A stretch of 64,000 nucleotides of DNA from contig OENT01000921.1 of NCBI GenBank assembly GCA_900239685.1, positions 1 to 64,000 on the forward strand, written 5' to 3'. Numbering within the stretch: position 1 is the first letter of the stretch; every line of letters starts with the position of its first letter. Under the pieces are notes generated by a model. The model saw only the letters and a program-made list of their open reading frames with translations, ran no database searches and was not told the DNA's origin. A program made the translations under genes and the position numbers. Source of the stretch: Rotaria macrura. Lineage: Eukaryota; Rotifera; Eurotatoria; Philodinida; Philodinidae. Positions 50,129-62,005 of this stretch are shown in pieces.

Positions 50129-51199
50129 CTAAGAAGTGTAAATCTTTGGAACATTGAGTAAATTTATATGGAAGTTTTTTGGTATGACGACGGAATCTCC
50201 ACTTGTCATCTTTTCAGTTTGATGACCACTCACATCTAGTGTAAATTCACCAATGAGAATAAATAGAAAGACGAATTCACCATCGTGTTGTAAAAATTGA
50301 GGATTTGGCTCGCCGATGTTACGAATAGTACGAACATCCGCTAAGTCTCCAGTGGCTAAGCCGATACCAGTACTTCTGAATTCGAAGCCAGATAAATGCC
50401 ACGGATGCCAAGGCGTCGTATCATTTGCTTCAATATATTTAACGAAGTGTTGTCCACTATATACTCGGCTCAGCTGTTGTTTTTCATTGGGTAGTTGCAT
50501 TTCATGATCGATATAAGTGTCGTGTGTTGCCGGACATGCAACTTCAACCACTTCAAGACCGTCTGAGCTTTCTAATACTCGATGACGTATCCGAGGAGGT
50601 TGCAAAACACAGTCACCTGCTCGAAGAATAAATGGTGGTCCTTGATCCTCGTAGACAAGTCGCACCCAACCTCGATAGACATAGATCATTTGAAATCGAA
50701 TCTCATGATAATGTACATGGTCAGCTACTAGACCTCCGGTTGGAATTCGAATGTGTGATGCAATGAAGCATCCGCCTTGACGACCGGGAATCAAATCACG
50801 ATAATTCATTCCTGCACGTCCTTTAATCCATGTAGAATCGGTAGCTATTTTACGTACAATGAAGTTTGATTCAATTTGTGGTATTATTAATTCGATAGTT
50901 TCTTTCACTATTTGAATTTTCGTACCATTCGGTGCAAACATTTCTGTGATGCCATTCGGGAAAAGTTCACAATCATGTTTGGTGACTAAACGAAGGGTAC
51001 CAGCTGCTTGCATCGTTTCACTAGCATTGCGTTCCAGTCGTAAATTAAGTCCATATCCAGATATAATAGCTATTGCTGGATCGTCAGCTGGAGAGATAAG
51101 ATCAAGTTGAAAGCCTAATTGATCAGTAAAGAATTTTAGAGTCTCATCAAACGGTGAAGATGGCAACACGCATTGTGCCGATTGAATCAAATCTTGCAT
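50129..51199 (-). CDS. VOC (glyoxalase-fold) plus double cupin protein, bacterial-like
   Basis: Intronless ORF of 356 aa starting at the first ATG. Residues about 1-115 resemble a vicinal-oxygen-chelate/glyoxalase domain (FDETLKFFTDQLGFQ at the start; MFAPNGTKIQIV at the end). Residues about 145-225 are a cupin: the metal-site histidines are probably in DHVHYH, followed by a G..V.L strand and LRAGDCVLQPPRIRH. Residues about 250-350 are a second cupin-like barrel (DGEFVFLFILIGEFTLDV, then GDSVVIP) with fewer obvious metal ligands. Both folds are common in bacterial enzymes acting on small sugars or aromatics; the substrate cannot be deduced. Absence of introns, in a window where most other genes have short ones, and the bacterial-style fusion suggest horizontal transfer, but base composition alone does not prove it. 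The end (LNVPKIYTS) looks slightly short for a complete cupin barrel. Confidence 0.8.
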   Translation of the reverse strand: MQDLIQSAQCVLPSSPFDETLKFFTDQLGFQLDLISPADDPAIAIISGYGLNLRLERNASETMQAAGTLRLVTKHDCELFPNGITEMFAPNGTKIQIVKETIELIIPQIESNFIVRKIATDSTWIKGRAGMNYRDLIPGRQGGCFIASHIRIPTGGLVADHVHYHEIRFQMIYVYRGWVRLVYEDQGPPFILRAGDCVLQPPRIRHRVLESSDGLEVVEVACPATHDTYIDHEMQLPNEKQQLSRVYSGQHFVKYIEANDTTPWHPWHLSGFEFRSTGIGLATGDLADVRTIRNIGEPNPQFLQHDGEFVFLFILIGEFTLDVSGHQTEKMTSGDSVVIPKNFHINLLNVPKIYTS

Positions 51200-52341
51200 A
51201 ATGATAGTACGTCAGATCCCCGTTCGTCTGCTGATATGATGGTTCAAGAATGCGCTAGATAAAAATTCAAACATAGTTCTCAAGAAATAAAAATGAATTG
51301 TTATGAGAGACGAAGTCTTTCGAGCAACAGAAATGACTAGGAAGTGTTTTCTTTTCTGGTTGAATTATCATGAAAAGAGAAAAGTCGCTTAGATACCGTT
51401 GCATACGAATACGCAGTACATGGTTTCATTCGTTTGAGTAGTGGTAAATCGTGCAACTAAAAACGAAACCGTTTCTGTTGATCGAGATAAGCACCTTTCG
51501 TATTTTATTGACAATCACACTTGTCCTCGACGAAGCACACTGATAAGCGAACATGAAAGCGTTGGTAACATATCTCTTTCTTTTCTTTACATGTTAATAC
51601 AATACTCGTAGATATGTATACGTGTAGATATTCATCGATTTCTGTACCAATACAACTTGCAGAGTAAAAGAAAAACTGAGATCTTTTTTCCGATACAAAT
51701 ATCGTGATTTTCACATCAAATCTTTTGTTTTTCAATGTTTTTCTCATTATGATACGTTGTAACACGTTCAGAAATTTACACGCCATTAATTACGAACATG
51801 AATACCTCGGTTTAGTACGTTATCAAACTTTTCTATTTCACAAACCATCTCATCATTATCAGTTTTAACTAATTATTTGCATAAAATCAGTTCCTGTCAG
51901 ACATGAAAAGTTTTAAATGATGAAATTCTCTGACATTCTCTATGAACTGATCAATTACTTAAGTGTATTCCAGATTCTGGCACAGTATATATTAACTTAA
52001 GTATGGGTCTCGAAGATTTAAGAAACATAATAACATAGTTCCGATAGGCAACGTTCTTTTTAATCCAAAAAAATTCGATCAGAATCTATTTTCAAGTTCA
52101 ATATACAATAAAGTTTACTCTCCCATGTAAATGCATATTTACTGTACATTTGTATTTACCAATGATAGGCACTAATCTGTTATCCTCAAGATTCTATCCT
52201 ATCAGAATGGTTTCTTATCGAACACATGTGCAAATGATATAGAAATGAGATAATATTTTTCACTTGAATAGGAATTTTTCTATTTAATTGGATCATTTCA
52301 ATAAAAACTATAACAACAAAATATTTGGCCATAGTATAAGT
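51200..52341. other. Intergenic, no gene seen
   Basis: Upstream region of the minus-strand cupin gene and downstream region of the minus-strand NHL gene. The ORF at 51505-51786 (minus) is unsupported. Confidence 0.5.
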
Positions 52342-53292
52342 TTATTTTATAGAAAAGCGTTGAATTCGATGATTATGAAGGTCGGCCACATAGAGATTGC
52401 CATAGGTATCGTACGACAAACCCCTGAGATTTTTGAACTGGTGTGGCCCTCGTCCTTCCCCATATTCACCTGCGATAATAAAACCCGCTTTCGCTCCTGG
52501 AGACCAACGCATTACTCGATGATTACACGAATCTGCTACATAAAGTGCTCCTAATGTATCGAGGACGACTCCTTTCGGTGATGACAATTGGTCTAGAGCT
52601 TTTCCTTCCCCTTGACCTCCAGCAACAATTATGCCTTCTTTTGCATTCTTAGTCCATTTCACAACTCGATGGTTCAAGCTGTCCGATACATAAATACTCT
52701 GTTCTGTGTCAACAAAGAGATAACTTGGAGCGTTGAATTGATTGAGACGGTCACCTTTGCCATGACCACCAGCCACGACAATAGAATTTTTATCTCCGGT
52801 TCGAATTCGTCTGATTTTATGCTTTTTGATATCAGAGATATAGATGTATCCCTGATTATCCATGGCTAATCCAAAACAATCTATATTCCTACAAATGATT
52901 TCTCCTTTAGATGTGTCACTATGTAGAGACCATTGAATAACTCGCCGGTTTCCCCAATCACAGATAATGAGATTATTTGTTGGTTTGTCGACGACAACAT
53001 TAGTTGGCCATTTCAATTGATTCAGTCGATTTCCTTCACCTTTACCACCAGCGACTAATTTTCCACTCTCGTCACCTATCTTCCATTGAATAATACGATG
53101 ATTGAGCGTATCAGCGATAATCAATTTTTCATCGTCGTAAACAAAAATATCAAAGGGTTCACTCAGTTGATTGTTGGCACCACCCTCTCCATTGCCTCCA
53201 GCGACTGTTATTGCATTTTGAGCCCAAGTGGCGTTGGCTGGAATAGTAGGTATCACTTCAATAAACGAAAAATAATTGTCATTGGTCTTGCA
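52342..53292 (-). CDS. NHL-repeat six-bladed beta-propeller protein, 5' end incomplete
   Basis: The last (perhaps only large) exon encodes six repeats, each with the pattern (V/I)AGG.GEG..NQL..P...V.D....(I/V)AD..NHR(V/I).(R/K)W; repeat 3 is shorter and lacks the AGG loop. NHL propellers bind proteins, RNA or ligands; members with exactly these AGG-GEG repeats are very numerous in bdelloid rotifers. No ATG opens the frame. The in-frame GTG at 53256 is unlikely to be the start, because the frame stays open to an acceptor-like TTTTTTCTGCAAG, so the exon probably starts near 53292. The preceding exon or exons (signal peptide or membrane anchor in many relatives) were not found. The stop is at 52342-52344. 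Confidence 0.88.
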   Translation of the reverse strand, partial: CKTNDNYFSFIEVIPTIPANATWAQNAITVAGGNGEGGANNQLSEPFDIFVYDDEKLIIADTLNHRIIQWKIGDESGKLVAGGKGEGNRLNQLKWPTNVVVDKPTNNLIICDWGNRRVIQWSLHSDTSKGEIICRNIDCFGLAMDNQGYIYISDIKKHKIRRIRTGDKNSIVVAGGHGKGDRLNQFNAPSYLFVDTEQSIYVSDSLNHRVVKWTKNAKEGIIVAGGQGEGKALDQLSSPKGVVLDTLGALYVADSCNHRVMRWSPGAKAGFIIAGEYGEGRGPHQFKNLRGLSYDTYGNLYVADLHNHRIQRFSIK

Positions 53293-54922
53293 GAAAAAAC
53301 TTCATCGCTCGTGTTCTCTCCTACCCTCTCTTTTCTTCTGTGAAATGCACTACCAAAGAGATATCCAATTTTTCGAAAGTCTACTCAAGTTTTTGGTGAT
53401 ATTCATGGCTGAAATAGACTACAAAACTAAAAAAAATATGTATAGGCATATATATTTCTTAATGATTAAAGAACGCTTCTAGTGTAATCTATACTTGTCC
53501 AGTCGCTATGAAACGTATGTTTATTAAGGATAGCAAACTATCTTCTAATAACTTGACTAAGTTTGGTAGGATTCATGATTGCATGATTTTTTTCAACTAC
53601 AAGCAACCATGCGAGTATAGAAAAAGAAATAAAAACAAATGATCATAAATATACTTGCATGACAAGAAGAGGAGATAGGCGAGTAATGTTTCAATGAAAT
53701 TTAAAGTAGGATTTCAACAAGAAAAAAAACTGAGCTATTCAAGTATCAGAAGGTAATGAATGCCAGTAAGTCTTAGCCAGATTCTTTATTCCTATACTTA
53801 GCATTTCAACGGAATTCTCTTAGAGCTTTCTCAAAATGTCCTGTAGATGGAGGGGGCAGGAGGAGCGTAGAGTATTTTGGACTCATATATATTCTCACGT
53901 ATTTCGACAATACATGAATTTCGGTAGAGACTTCAACATTCCGTATTTTTGGGTATCATGTAGTAATAAGAATTAGACTATAACAATATGCTTTGGTTCG
54001 GTAGCGATATTCCTAAATGTTTTTCTGGAAGTCTCGCTTTCAACTGATCCTATGTCAGAATCACGATTTTGGAACGTACAGAGGTAAAATTCTAGTTTTC
54101 ATGTTTCATTCTATGCTACCGTTTCTATCAGATTTGCTTAAAAGTTTCTAGAGGCATATTTTCTAGAGAACTAATGCAAATCAATCGTTTGATGATCTTG
54201 GCATTGTTTACTAGACTATCGTTACAGTGAGATAGATCATTCAAGAAGTATTGACTTATGTTTTCGGCAGGAGAAGAGTCAAATGTATGTAAGTACGATG
54301 TTGGCATGCAGATGTGTCTTTTCTCAAAACCTTTATAGAGGAGTGTTTTTGCAACAACTATTTTGGAAAATCAATATTCATGCTATCGAAGCGCTCAATG
54401 AGAAAGTAGAAGAATTTTACAAGAATCTTTTACTATGGTTTCCTTTGGGTGTATGCTTCAATTGTCAGTCACCATTATTTGTTTTTTCGAATGTTAAAAG
54501 TTAGAATATTCCAACGGTTAGTCAAATGATTTCCAGGAGATATTATCAAATTTTTCGAAATACTCTACTCACACTGCATCGAATCAAAATGCGGATTTGA
54601 GAGCTATACTACAAACGGGAATTATAAAATAAGATGTAAAAGTTCCCGAGACACTGAAACTACTCTTTACAACAAACGAAAGAGAGTTTATTGAGTACGA
54701 GGATAATTAACGCTCGATTCCGCCATAGTTCTCAGAAACTTCTTCGTGAAATATTAGGTTTCAAAAAAATCTATACCTGGCATTTCCTTGTCTATCGGGG
54801 TAACACACGTACACGATGCCATACTTTGTCTACTGTGAATGACATGAAAACTTAGTCAATAGTCATATAGTTAATGATTGAACTTTAGTGTGAAAACGTT
54901 TTGGATTAATCATTAGCATGAA
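53293..54922. other. No recognised gene; may contain 5' exons of the NHL gene
   Basis: The missing first exons of the NHL gene should lie here on the minus strand. The plus-strand ORF at 54283-54504 has no recognised domain. Confidence 0.4.
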
Positions 54923-55120
54923 TTATATAGAACGATACTTACATGGAATTTTTCTCAATGCATTCAGTTCTCGAGATTGTACTTGATTATGGTGCCGAAG
55001 TTTCTTCAGCTGTTTCTTTAGCTGTTGTGTTTCGTCTCTTGTTCGGTGTCGAAATTCTTCATCGAAATGTGCCATAGGGATATAAATTTGAGCTTCACCA
55101 GGGAACGTTTCGTAGTACAT
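54923..55120 (-). CDS. Possible first exon of an unknown coiled-coil protein
   Basis: ATG-initiated minus-strand frame whose first 60 codons are charged and rich in Gln, Lys, Arg and Leu with a heptad-like pattern (about residues 28-58), ending at a strong donor (GTAAGTATC) near 54942. No downstream exon that keeps the frame open was found: the nearest acceptor leads to a stop after 13 codons. It may be a gene relic. Function not recognised. Confidence 0.3.
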   Translation of the reverse strand: MYYETFPGEAQIYIPMAHFDEEFRHRTRDETQQLKKQLKKLRHHNQVQSRELNALRKIPCKYRSI

Positions 55121-56036
55121 AATTATTTGCCAGCAAGTCTACATTCCAGAATCGATTGCTAAATGTAGCTATGTGTAAAGATCAGCTAGTGCACTGTCTG
55201 TTTTCGTGAATCAATAAGAAATATAGCTATAAAGGAATTCCCCCATTTAAGAATCCTTTTACTAGAAGACGCCGCATGGATATCATGATGCGTCATCATC
55301 CTACATATTATGATTATGATACGCACTGAATAGTTATCGTTACATTTATAATTTAGAAGCATGCAATTCTGTTCAAGTGTAAGTGACGTCGCTCATCAAT
55401 GGATAGCAACGATGAAAAAATTATATAAAGTTAGTTTTCGTGACGGTATTGATTCAGAGAAGAACCGTCTGTTCGAAATTATTAATATCGGGCTATAGTT
55501 ATCAGTTTTATTCAGTATGTTAGAAGTACTTATTATAATTCTATTCAAATAAGCATAAATGAAAAACTATTTAAACTTGTATGTCTACTGGATCACTAGA
55601 ATAGACTGAAGTTTTAACTATTCATATCTTTCGATACTAATACTAATCAGCAGTTTTTACGATACAGATTATTCATCAGAGCACTTTCAATTCGAGAATG
55701 CTAATATCAAAGATCTATCCGGGGGTTCATAATATCCTAGTGGTCAAATCCTACTAAAAAACAAAGCGCTGTTTTCTTCGATTCATTACTTCGATAATTA
55801 CTTTCAACTCAGATTCATTAATCATAAAATAAATACGATGTTGTGGCGCTTATCTTTACATCGAAACAAAAAAAAACATAGATTAGATATTATAGATACA
55901 TCTTGTAGTCCGATAATACGACATAGACGTTCTGTCATATAACTATACGTTTTACTATAAATACTAATTTAAAAATGTGATCGTCAGATTCAAAGCATTA
56001 TGCAAAGTTTTATTTTCTCCAAGTTCTTTTTTGTCG
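55121..56036. other. Intergenic, no gene seen
   Basis: AT-rich sequence without supported features. Confidence 0.5.
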
Positions 56037-56044
56037 TTTTATTT

Positions 56045-56951
56045 GGTTGGCCATAGAAACACGGAAAGAAAAAATGTCGAAAACTAAGTACAAAGGGGGA
56101 AAATTTCGAACGAAAACATATAGTAAGGAAAAATGTCGAAAGGGAAAAATACCGAAACCGAATTAATATCAAAGAGTGTTGTCGTCTGTAAAAGCTAACT
56201 ATAATCCCTTACAGTTCATCATTGTTTTTTTCATTGTTCTATTGGTCTAGCATTATAAAAAGTCATAAAAATGAAGAGTGATATTTGATAGAGAAGAAAT
56301 GAAATAGTCAGGAATATAATATTATAGAATTGAAAATCTGTTATCGTGACCTCGGCTGCTTCATCTACATTATATGAAAACAACCACCATCAACAGTAAT
56401 CTCATTTATTCAGACGCAAAAAGGAAACCTTTTGCTTGAATCAGATAAGTTCCTTTTCAAATTGAACAAATCAAAAACAACTACAAAATATTGGATATGT
56501 ACACATGCTGCATGTTCCGCAAAAATTCATACAAATACAAATAATCAACTAACTAAAATGATCGATGAACATAGCGATGTTCCCGAAAAGGAAAAATTTC
56601 TTCAAGGTGAAGAGAGCCGTTTTTATCATATGAACAGTCAATGCTCTCGTGGCTTACATGCACGGGGGCAACAAAGAAAACTATCCCAATTCAACGTCGT
56701 ATTGATCGCCTTGATAAACGATATTATGATGGTCTTATTAATGTAATGGAGTATTTATATGGTTTGTCACGTACAGTTGCTAAACGGAAAAAATGACATT
56801 CTATAATTATTTTTTTATAAATCTTATTTATTTATGCTATGATGCTATTCTGATTTTGAAAATAAAAACGTCTTAGTCAAAATTTACGACATTTTTCTCT
56901 TTCGACATTGTTACTTCGACATTTTCCCTATCGGTCTTTCTACGGCACACC
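56045..56951. mobile_element. 907-bp TIR element carrying a FLYWCH fragment
   Basis: The ends GGTTGGCCATAGAAA and (reverse-complemented) GGTGTGCCGTAGAAA match at 12 of 15 bases. They are flanked by identical TTTTATTT (56037-56044 and 56952-56959), extendable to 9 bp if the boundary is shifted by one base. Inside each end lie several AAATGTCGAAA-type repeats (56073-56150 and about 56887-56930). The middle holds the FLYWCH remnant. The 8-9 bp duplication fits hAT or Mutator-like elements; FLYWCH fingers often accompany MULE transposases. Confidence 0.82.
56418..56803 (+). pseudogene. FLYWCH zinc-finger gene fragment, broken
   Basis: After an AG acceptor-like site the frame reads QKGNLLL...FLFKLNKS...KYWICTHAACSAKIHT, the FLYWCH pattern with its two cysteines, then MIDEHSDVPEKEKF. 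There the second zinc-binding histidine (normally in HxH) is replaced by Asp. A frameshift near 56600 follows. A different frame near 56703-56803 then gives a Tyr-rich tail ending VAKRKK, probably the original C-terminus. It is a decayed copy inside the TIR element at 56045-56951. Confidence 0.7.
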
Positions 56952-57613
56952 TTTTATTTGACTTCGTCTAATTAACTTTGTATTTGAAAAATTACGATCA
57001 CTCTGTTTAATCAAGAAGAAACTGCTTTTTTCTGTGGTACATTGATCAATTACAAGGAACGAATAGTTAATGTTGCAAACCAAGTCGCCACATCACTAAA
57101 ATTTTATTCTGATGGACACATTGCTCATTTTTTCAAGTTCGGTGAATGATGTAAAACTATGCGTACACTAAAAATGATAACTACTTTGTCTCTATATTTA
57201 ATCATATTGGTTTCAGTGTAGCGCTAATTAATATGAAGTTAACGAATAACATTTTACGCAGCACTAAATATTGAGTGAAAACTTACAAAAGATAGTCACG
57301 TTAAAATACCTTAAAAGAATAATAGCAAAATTTTTAAACTATTACAAACATAGTGAATGCAATAGATACATAATAATCAAGAGTCAAAATACACACACTT
57401 ACTTCTGAACTCGAGAAAATCTTCTTTTTATCATAGAAAAATGAACGAAATTTTTAACAAATGTATGACAATTTTCTTTGATGTTTGGCATCGAAGTTTT
57501 ATTTGTTAATATACTCTGCTAGTTCACTTCTTGTTGTACTGATATGCGTAGTGATATGCAAATGTTCTATGATAATTACTACACTGTCGCAAATTTAGTG
57601 GTATGGTAACTTA

Positions 57614-57938
57614 AAGGGCGGATCAAAAGTTTTCGCACGAAATGTTTCCTCATTTTTGATCCATTTGAATTTCCGAACATAGACTTCAAAATGTTGCAGC
57701 CGCTTTTTTTAACATCAAGGAATATATCTTTCAAAGTTCATAAAAACTACTTAAACCACCCGTAAACAGATTTTTTTAAACTCATATATGTCCGTCGGGG
57801 AAGATGACAAAAGTCATTGGACACAGTAATTTTGTAGAATTGACACTTCTTATTCATAAATTTTCGATTGATCTGAAATGCTTTAAAGTGGATCAAATAT
57901 GAGAAGCCAATTTTTACGGAAACTTTCGATCTACCCAT
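57614..57938. mobile_element. Mariner/Tc1-like MITE, TA-flanked
   Basis: The left end AAGGGCGGATCAAAAGTTTT and the reverse complement of the right end, ATGGGTAGATCGAAAGTTTC, match at about 15 of 20 positions, each next to TA (57612-57613, 57939-57940). The GATCAAAAGTTTTCGCAC-type end is typical of mariner-like elements. No transposase is encoded in the 325 bp. Confidence 0.75.
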
Positions 57939-58005
57939 TATGTTGATTTCTGCAGCACTAGTTATATTCAAAACTACAAATAATGAAAAAACGTTCAATT
58001 ACAAC

Positions 58006-58256
58006 CATGGGCGGCACACCAGCGAAGCAAATGGTAGCAATTGCTTCCCCTGAAAAGAATTTAGGGAAGCAATAGAAATTTATTGCTTCCTCCGATAGTC
58101 CCCTATTCCAGTACTTGCTTGAAGAACTTGTAGGTATGGTAGACATGGGCAGTGCAAACTGTGCTTTTTTTGGCGAAGTAATAAATTTTTTAATTGATAT
58201 TATCAATCAAAAAAATGTATTGCTTCCCCTGAAATCTTCAGTTTGCACCGCTGATG
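58006..58256. mobile_element. 251-bp hAT-like MITE with 8-bp target duplication
   Basis: Flanked by perfect ATTACAAC direct repeats (57998-58005, 58257-58264). Terminal repeats CATGGGCGGCACACC and (complemented) CATCAGCGGTGCAAAC share CAT..GCGG.(C/T).CA. GAAGCAATTGCTTCC-like words recur inside. The ORFs crossing it (58115-58396 and minus 57958-58206) are not supported as genes. Confidence 0.85.
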
Positions 58257-59256
58257 ATTACAACCTCTACAAAATTCATATAAATATGATTTTTGATGAA
58301 GAAAAAAAATCAATCTTTGACAAACACATTCATACTACATACTACTTTGAGAGTTTTAATGTTTTTCGACTTACTCTCTTTCCTTGGCTTTTGTAAATGG
58401 TTCGTAAAAGTTATTTTTGCATTTCAGTAAAGATTTTTTTTACTTTGTCGGCTTTACTTCCTTTTTTTTCGTTCTTAGACGTCCTTTCAAATGCATCATC
58501 CATAAAGAAACACTGCGAGTAGCAAAGTACAACATGCACGAAGAAAAAAGGAATTAAAACCGAGAGCAACGAAAAACGAAATAATTCTTTTGTAACGTAA
58601 TTTTCACTAAATCAAGTAAACAGATTGATAATTATTTGTGTATCATATACGAGCTGATCTAAATTGTTCACATGCATAATGACCACGTAGTAAGAAGATA
58701 TTTAACTGCAATTCTATTTGATTATTGATACAATGAACTAAGATAGTAGGCTTTAAATCATTCCAAATTTCATTCTCATACTCAAAGAGATTATCGAAAG
58801 AGAATATTCGAGTTGTCAACCAACTACCTTCGATGCAGAAATGAAAACACGACGATTATGGTTGAAGGAGTTCGATTACTTTTGTTAGTTCATAGTAAAC
58901 GGATTTATGAACAGCAGTCAATATAGTTAATTGCTTGTGTTCATCCTTGATATCAATTTAAAGTAATTATCTTCTGTTGAAACTCACTCAGATGTTTAGA
59001 AAAATTGTAGTCTTACTTAAAGCCAGTCAAGTTTCTCTATCATGACATATGAACTTTCACACAAATACTCGATTCGTTACGCTCATCGTTACATGTCTGC
59101 TCCGACTCTTGATCGTATGCGGATGGAATAAAATTGATTATGTCAATAGTCACTAATTGATAGAATAGTGTCTTAGACAACCAAATATAGTTCCATATTT
59201 TATAGATTGAGTCGATCACTACAGAGCATCAATACTATAGTTAGTTTAAGATATCA
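58257..59256. other. Intergenic, no gene seen
   Basis: No supported coding sequence or repeat. Confidence 0.5.
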
Positions 59257-59264
59257 GTACCAAC

Positions 59265-60549
59265 TAGAGTACTACAACCCGACCCGACTCGCGGGCTGGT
59301 GCAGGTTCAAGTCCTGTCGGGTCGGGCTCGGGTTTGATTCACAAATTTGTTGAGTTTTCGGTGGGTTCTATTTTTTCATAACACATGTTTCTGTCTTGTA
59401 TCTTTTTAATTGTTACATAGAATGAACAGTGCAGTAGGAATCTATTGGTTGATGTTCGAAACAATGTACGAATGCATGCGAGATGCAGTATTTTTAACGT
59501 TAGCTGCCTTAAGCAAAAGCAACGTATCCAGAGTGCTTAAGATTTTTGAAAAGTACTGTATTTTTCAATTAGCAGAAAAAACAAAGTACCTAGAGCGTGA
59601 TGTCTAAGATAGAAATGTACTTTATTTCCTTTTGCGTCATTATTTAAATTGCCACTCGTCTTCCTCTTTTTTATGGATTTTATCGATACTTGCAAATGAC
59701 ATTGAGGATATTTTCTTTTAGTTCAATCGAGCTCACTATCGAAATTTATATTGTCCTTTTATATTTTGAAACAATCAATAATTATCTTTTGGAGCTGTTC
59801 TTGTTGAATAATAAATTCTTATACCATAAATGTTAGCCAAGTTTATCAACTTATTTTACTGATACTTGGAGGTGCTTGATTATTTAGAGCAAAGTACCAA
59901 AATATTCTTTGCCAAAAGAAATGAAGTACCCATTTGTACTCCTTTTCAGATGTCTATTAAAATGCTGCGAGATATTTTCGTTCGAAGAAAGAAATATCTC
60001 TTTTTCATATTTTAAATCATCTTGTTATTATCGTTCAGAAATGAGTTCGAAAGAGAATATTCGAAACTCTATTCAAAATGGCGAGTATCCGATACTAGAA
60101 AAACCTAAATGAACTGCTACATGATGGAATTGTTTTAATAGTATTAACCGTCCCTCAGTGTCGTGGCGTCCAAGTGGACCCACTTGACGGTTTTGGGTAT
60201 CATACAACTTTACCATTTGGTGTTTCAGACGAATCCTCTTCTCTAATCTCTAGTCTTCAGCAACTGTATAATATGCACACGAGAAATTATATATAGGTCT
60301 AAATAGGAAAAAATACAGTTATGGGTTCAGTTAGACTCTAGAACACCGATGAAGTTATAAAATGAGGACACAGATGTAAGGGTTAAAGACACTAAGGATG
60401 AAGTCGTTAGCTACGTACAATGTGTTCATAATGTATTTGTTGAAAAAAAACCATTTTATATTATTGCTCGGGTCGGCTTTAGTGGGAAATTTATCGGGTC
60501 GGGTCGGGTCGGGTGCGGGTTCAAAAAGTTGAACCCATGCAGTACTCTA
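59265..60549. mobile_element. 1.3-kb non-autonomous hAT-like element with CCCGA subterminal repeats
   Basis: TIR TAGAGTACT(A/G)CA at both ends. The 8-bp flanks GTACCAAC (59257-59264) and GTAGCAAC (60550-60557) differ at one position, consistent with a hAT target duplication. Next to the left TIR are CCCGACCCGA repeats; next to the right are four TCGGG units, in opposite orientation, the kind of subterminal array that binds hAT transposase. Two short ORFs (59410-59607 and 59909-60112) have no transposase motif. Confidence 0.78.
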
Positions 60550-60557
60550 GTAGCAAC

Positions 60558-61997
60558 ACTAGAGAACAATGTTTTAAGACCGACGGAAATCAGTCTAACT
60601 AATTCATGGAAAAGTATTTTAGTTTTTCGAACTATTCATGAAGAGATCACATTATTTCGTTCAAAAAGATCCATGTAATAATTCGATGACTGACTAAACT
60701 TACTTCATGTTGATTTAATTTTATCTTCTCTTTGATATCGGATAATTCTTTTTCAAATTCATCACCATTATAGAGAACTATGTATAAGATTTATTGCTAT
60801 TTATAGAGTTATTCAATCTGATTTCATTTTATTTGTACCGGCATTTCGATCATCTATTGATGATAAGTGACTTCTAATCCAATTCGTAGGTGTACTTTCA
60901 ATCCTGTAGAAAAATAGACAATTTATATTGACTTCTTTTTAAATCATACTATTGTTCGGATTGCAGCAGTAGTACTATTAGAATAGCAGTATGAATCAAA
61001 ATAGTCGGATAAGATAGAAACCAATGATGTCTTTCACTAACAGACTATCACTTTGAGTCTACTGATACTTAGAAAAAAATCATCAAGCTAATTAAAGAAT
61101 AACAACATTTTTTACTACTGTCGTCAACAACCTCATTGATGTGCAGGAATTTCGGAATTATTCTCATTTTATTGATTTTATTGACTATACTTGTTGAATC
61201 GATTGATCTATCGGATGAGTTCATCTTTTCTTGGATTAGTCATTTGACTTTGAATTCTAATTTCTAAACCTATTCATTTCACTCATCACTAATTACTCAG
61301 CATCTGTACCTTGGTCAACCCATGTCAAAATGTCGTTCGTTTTCTTGTATGTAACATAGAACAAGTCTTATCCAGCTACTACAATCGTGTGTGTCCGTTT
61401 TCAAAAGAAAAGCAGAGAACAGAAAAAAGCTTGAAACAAAATGATTGAATGACATCAGAAGAAGAGCTTGTTCTGACGATCTTTTGTCCACGAATGTATT
61501 TATTTAGCAGTGAGATGCCTGTTCGTATATTAAAATATCATTGTTAACAATATCAGAACTAATGAAATTTTAAGGAGCGCATTGAACACAAGACTTTCTA
61601 AATACGAATCCTTTTCTAACGGATGATTTCAATCAATGCAAATCCAATTTTTATTTTATCAGCATCATCTTGCCATTAGGAATGAGTGATGTCACTTTCC
61701 TGAATACCGATTGACACTGATAGTGACGCTCATTGCACACCTACCATGTCAGTAGATCAGTGTTTCAGTGACGTCAGCGTTAGTTTTCTCAGCATTTCAG
61801 TGATTATTGACAAGAAGAGTTGTAGTCTATTAATCAGTATAGTTGATTATTGATAAAATCAAATTATATTATAAATTTGCTTTTTTAGACAACATTGACT
61901 GTTCTGTAAAGTAGAAAAGGTCTTTGTCTCATTGATTTTCAGCAGCAAATTTCGCACTCTACCATCAGTGTACAGTAAATGTACTAAAAGAATAAGA
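60558..61997. other. Intergenic, no gene seen
   Basis: No coding feature. The stretch 61680-61800 has repeated GTGACGTCA/GTGATGTCAC-like words in both orientations, possibly a worn MITE, but no ends could be defined. Confidence 0.45.
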
Positions 61998-62005
61998 CTC
62001 ATTAA

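Noticed and set aside
53256..53258. GTG as start of the NHL protein
   Set aside because: Eukaryotic genes rarely start at GTG, and the frame is open further upstream to an acceptor-like site.
59296..59315. GGTTCAAGTCC resembles a tRNA B box
   Set aside because: No A box or cloverleaf around it; it lies within the subterminal repeat of a hAT-like element.
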